Source: Pseudoalteromonas sp. SMS1
Lineage (GTDB): Bacteria > Pseudomonadota > Gammaproteobacteria > Enterobacterales > Alteromonadaceae
Assembly (NCBI RefSeq): GCF_021530565.1
Contig: NZ_JAKGBI010000007.1
Coordinates: 124,001 to 188,000 of the forward strand
DNA length: 64,000 nt
Direction: 5' to 3'
The position numbers and the translations under genes were made by a program. The notes beneath the pieces are model-generated. The model had not been told where the DNA came from and searched no databases. It worked only from the letters and a program-made list of their open reading frames with translations. Below, one piece after another: positions 62,695-64,000 of this stretch (positions are counted from its first letter, which is position 1; each line of letters starts with the position of its first letter).

Positions 62695-63747
62695 ATGAAG
62701 TACAGCCAATTAGGTCACACGTCTATAAAAATTTCGCGTGTCTGTTTGGGGAGTATGACTTGGGGGTTACAAAATAACCAGCATGACGCTGACGAACAAA
62801 TAAATTATGCACTGAGTCAAGGGATCAACTTTATTGATACGGCAGAAATGTACGCAGTGCCCCCCTCACCTGAAACTTACGGTAAAACAGAAAAAATCAT
62901 TGGCGACTGGATAAAACGTCACGCAGAAAAACGCCAAGATATAGTTTTAGCGACCAAAATTGCAGGTGCAGGGCTTGATTGGGTCCGAGGTGGTAAACCC
63001 ATTGACAAACAGGCAATTATCGAAGCGGTAGAGCATTCTCTGGCACGATTGAACACCGACTACATAGACGTATATCAATTACATTGGCCAAATAGAACAT
63101 CTCCTCATTTTGGTAAACATTGGCACGGTATGCTGGACTTACATGCCGTCAGTAAAACGCAACAACTAGAAGAAATGGCAGGGATATTAGAGGGGCTCCA
63201 AATCTGTATTCAAGCAGGAAAAATTAAACATTGGGGCTTGTCTAACGAAACACCTTGGGGCTTAAATACCTACCTTAACCTTTGCTTACAGGCAGGCATC
63301 GAGAGGCCAGTATCTATTCAAAATGAATTTAACTTACTGCATGAAAAAGATTGGCCATACTTACTTGAGAACTGCGTCAATGAAGACATTGCTTATTTAC
63401 CTTGGTCACCGCTTGCTGGGGGGTTACTTAGCGGTAAATACCTTGGCGGTGCGAGACCTGAAGGTAGCCGTTGGACCTTAATGCAGCGCCACGGACTCTT
63501 TAGAGACACTCAATACTCTCAACAAGCCACCGCTGCCTACCAAGAAGTTGCCCATGAACACCACTTGACTACTGCGCAGTTAGCTCTGGCGTGGTGTGAT
63601 CAAGTGGATGGCGTAGCCTCAACGATCATTGGTGCGACGAATATGACGCAGTTAAAAGAGAATATCACCGCCTTTGAGCAACCGTTACCCCCTGAAGCCC
63701 TTGCTGAGATTGACACGATTCTCAAAACCTACCCTGTGCCTTTTTAG
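62695..63747 (+). CDS. Tas-like aldo/keto reductase
   Basis: 350-residue NADPH-dependent oxidoreductase of the aldo/keto reductase superfamily, Tas/YajO-like group. MKYSQLGHTSIKISRVCLGSMTWG opens it; FIDTAEMYAVPPSPETYG holds the catalytic Asp/Tyr, the lysine follows in LATKIAGAG, and DYIDVYQLHWPNR has the His. The length and PPSPETYGKTE motif match the Tas-like subgroup. AAGGAG precedes ATG 62695; an earlier ATG at 62680 has none. Substrate unknown. Confidence 0.92.
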   Translation: MKYSQLGHTSIKISRVCLGSMTWGLQNNQHDADEQINYALSQGINFIDTAEMYAVPPSPETYGKTEKIIGDWIKRHAEKRQDIVLATKIAGAGLDWVRGGKPIDKQAIIEAVEHSLARLNTDYIDVYQLHWPNRTSPHFGKHWHGMLDLHAVSKTQQLEEMAGILEGLQICIQAGKIKHWGLSNETPWGLNTYLNLCLQAGIERPVSIQNEFNLLHEKDWPYLLENCVNEDIAYLPWSPLAGGLLSGKYLGGARPEGSRWTLMQRHGLFRDTQYSQQATAAYQEVAHEHHLTTAQLALAWCDQVDGVASTIIGATNMTQLKENITAFEQPLPPEALAEIDTILKTYPVPF

Positions 63748-63769
63748 CCAATCAGCAAACATTCTAAAT

Positions 63770-63799
63770 GCAGGTGTGGTAGTATCGCCACCCTGCATT
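63770..63799. terminator. Hairpin between the reductase and Nudix genes
   Basis: TGCAGG-T-GTGG and CCAC-CCTGCA form a 10-pair stem with one bulge. No T-run follows. Confidence 0.45.
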
Positions 63800-63819
63800 G
63801 ATTCAATACCCTGATACCT

Positions 63820-64000
63820 ATGAAACAACTCAATTTGACACCCGCAAAGCCGTTGCCCGGTTCTTGTTTTGAAAGGCAAGCGGCACGTGCAATTGTACTT
63901 CGAGGCAATGAAATATTACTTCTATACACCGCTCGCTATGATGATTATACCCTTCCAGGTGGTGGAATTGATGAGGATGAAAATATCGAGTCTGCTCTGG
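63820..64000 (+). CDS. Nudix hydrolase, truncated by window edge
   Basis: The first 60 codons of a Nudix protein: KQLNLTPAKPLPGSCFERQA, then YTARYDDYTLPGGGIDEDENIESAL, the start of the Nudix box (GGGxDxxE type). The REUxEE part lies beyond the edge. Members remove nucleoside diphosphates or cofactors. ATG 63820; weak ribosome site. Confidence 0.85.
   Translation, partial: MKQLNLTPAKPLPGSCFERQAARAIVLRGNEILLLYTARYDDYTLPGGGIDEDENIESAL

Overview
The window looks like chromosome of a marine gammaproteobacterium, most likely Pseudoalteromonas or a close relative. This is inferred from gene content: a secreted ChiA-type chitinase, a RibBX-type riboflavin enzyme, a gammaproteobacterial nrdR-rib-nusB-thiL-pgpA operon, a thr operon with a leader peptide, cmoM, rdgC and a polyhydroxyalkanoate (PHA) locus. 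No species can be fixed from the sequence alone. No rRNA, tRNA or CRISPR array was seen.

Layout. Bases 1-2298 hold a GH18 chitinase that runs off the left edge and a small secreted protein. A YghU-type glutathione S-transferase gene is cut in two: its 5' part is at 2627-3123 and its 3' part at 22468-22842. Between the halves lies a ~19.3 kb integrative mobilizable element. In order it carries an intact diverged copy of the same transferase, an unknown gene, an ArdC-like antirestriction protein, a type I restriction-modification operon (hsdM-hsdS-hsdR) followed by mrr, iteron-like repeats plus a Rep-like initiator, a hairpin-rich non-coding segment, a RloC/PrrC-like anticodon-nuclease ATPase, a MobA-like relaxase with MobC, a probable oriT region, a small basic protein and a large serine recombinase next to the right end. 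The element therefore joins integration, mobilization, possible plasmid-like replication, three restriction or defence systems and one counter-restriction protein. It also appears to return to the host a working version of the gene it destroys.

From 22843 to the end the sequence is ordinary chromosome. There is a VOC protein, nif3-cmoM, a membrane-tethered winged-helix regulator with a C-terminal receiver domain, a TetR/ene-reductase pair with three operator palindromes, a rhodanese, a PHA locus (phaB-phasin-phaC), an FHA/winged-helix protein beside a zinc-peptidase-like protein, a periplasmic binding protein, a cysteine-rich peptide with a double-glycine leader, and a large sensor diguanylate cyclase. 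Then come the riboflavin/thiamine operon (nrdR to pgpA), glyA, thrABC with its Thr/Ile leader and attenuator, a CheY-like/histidine kinase pair, rdgC, an HDOD protein, an M49-like lipoprotein, a HIT protein, an M17 aminopeptidase, a CstA-family transporter, dinB with a LexA box, an aldo/keto reductase and the start of a Nudix hydrolase.
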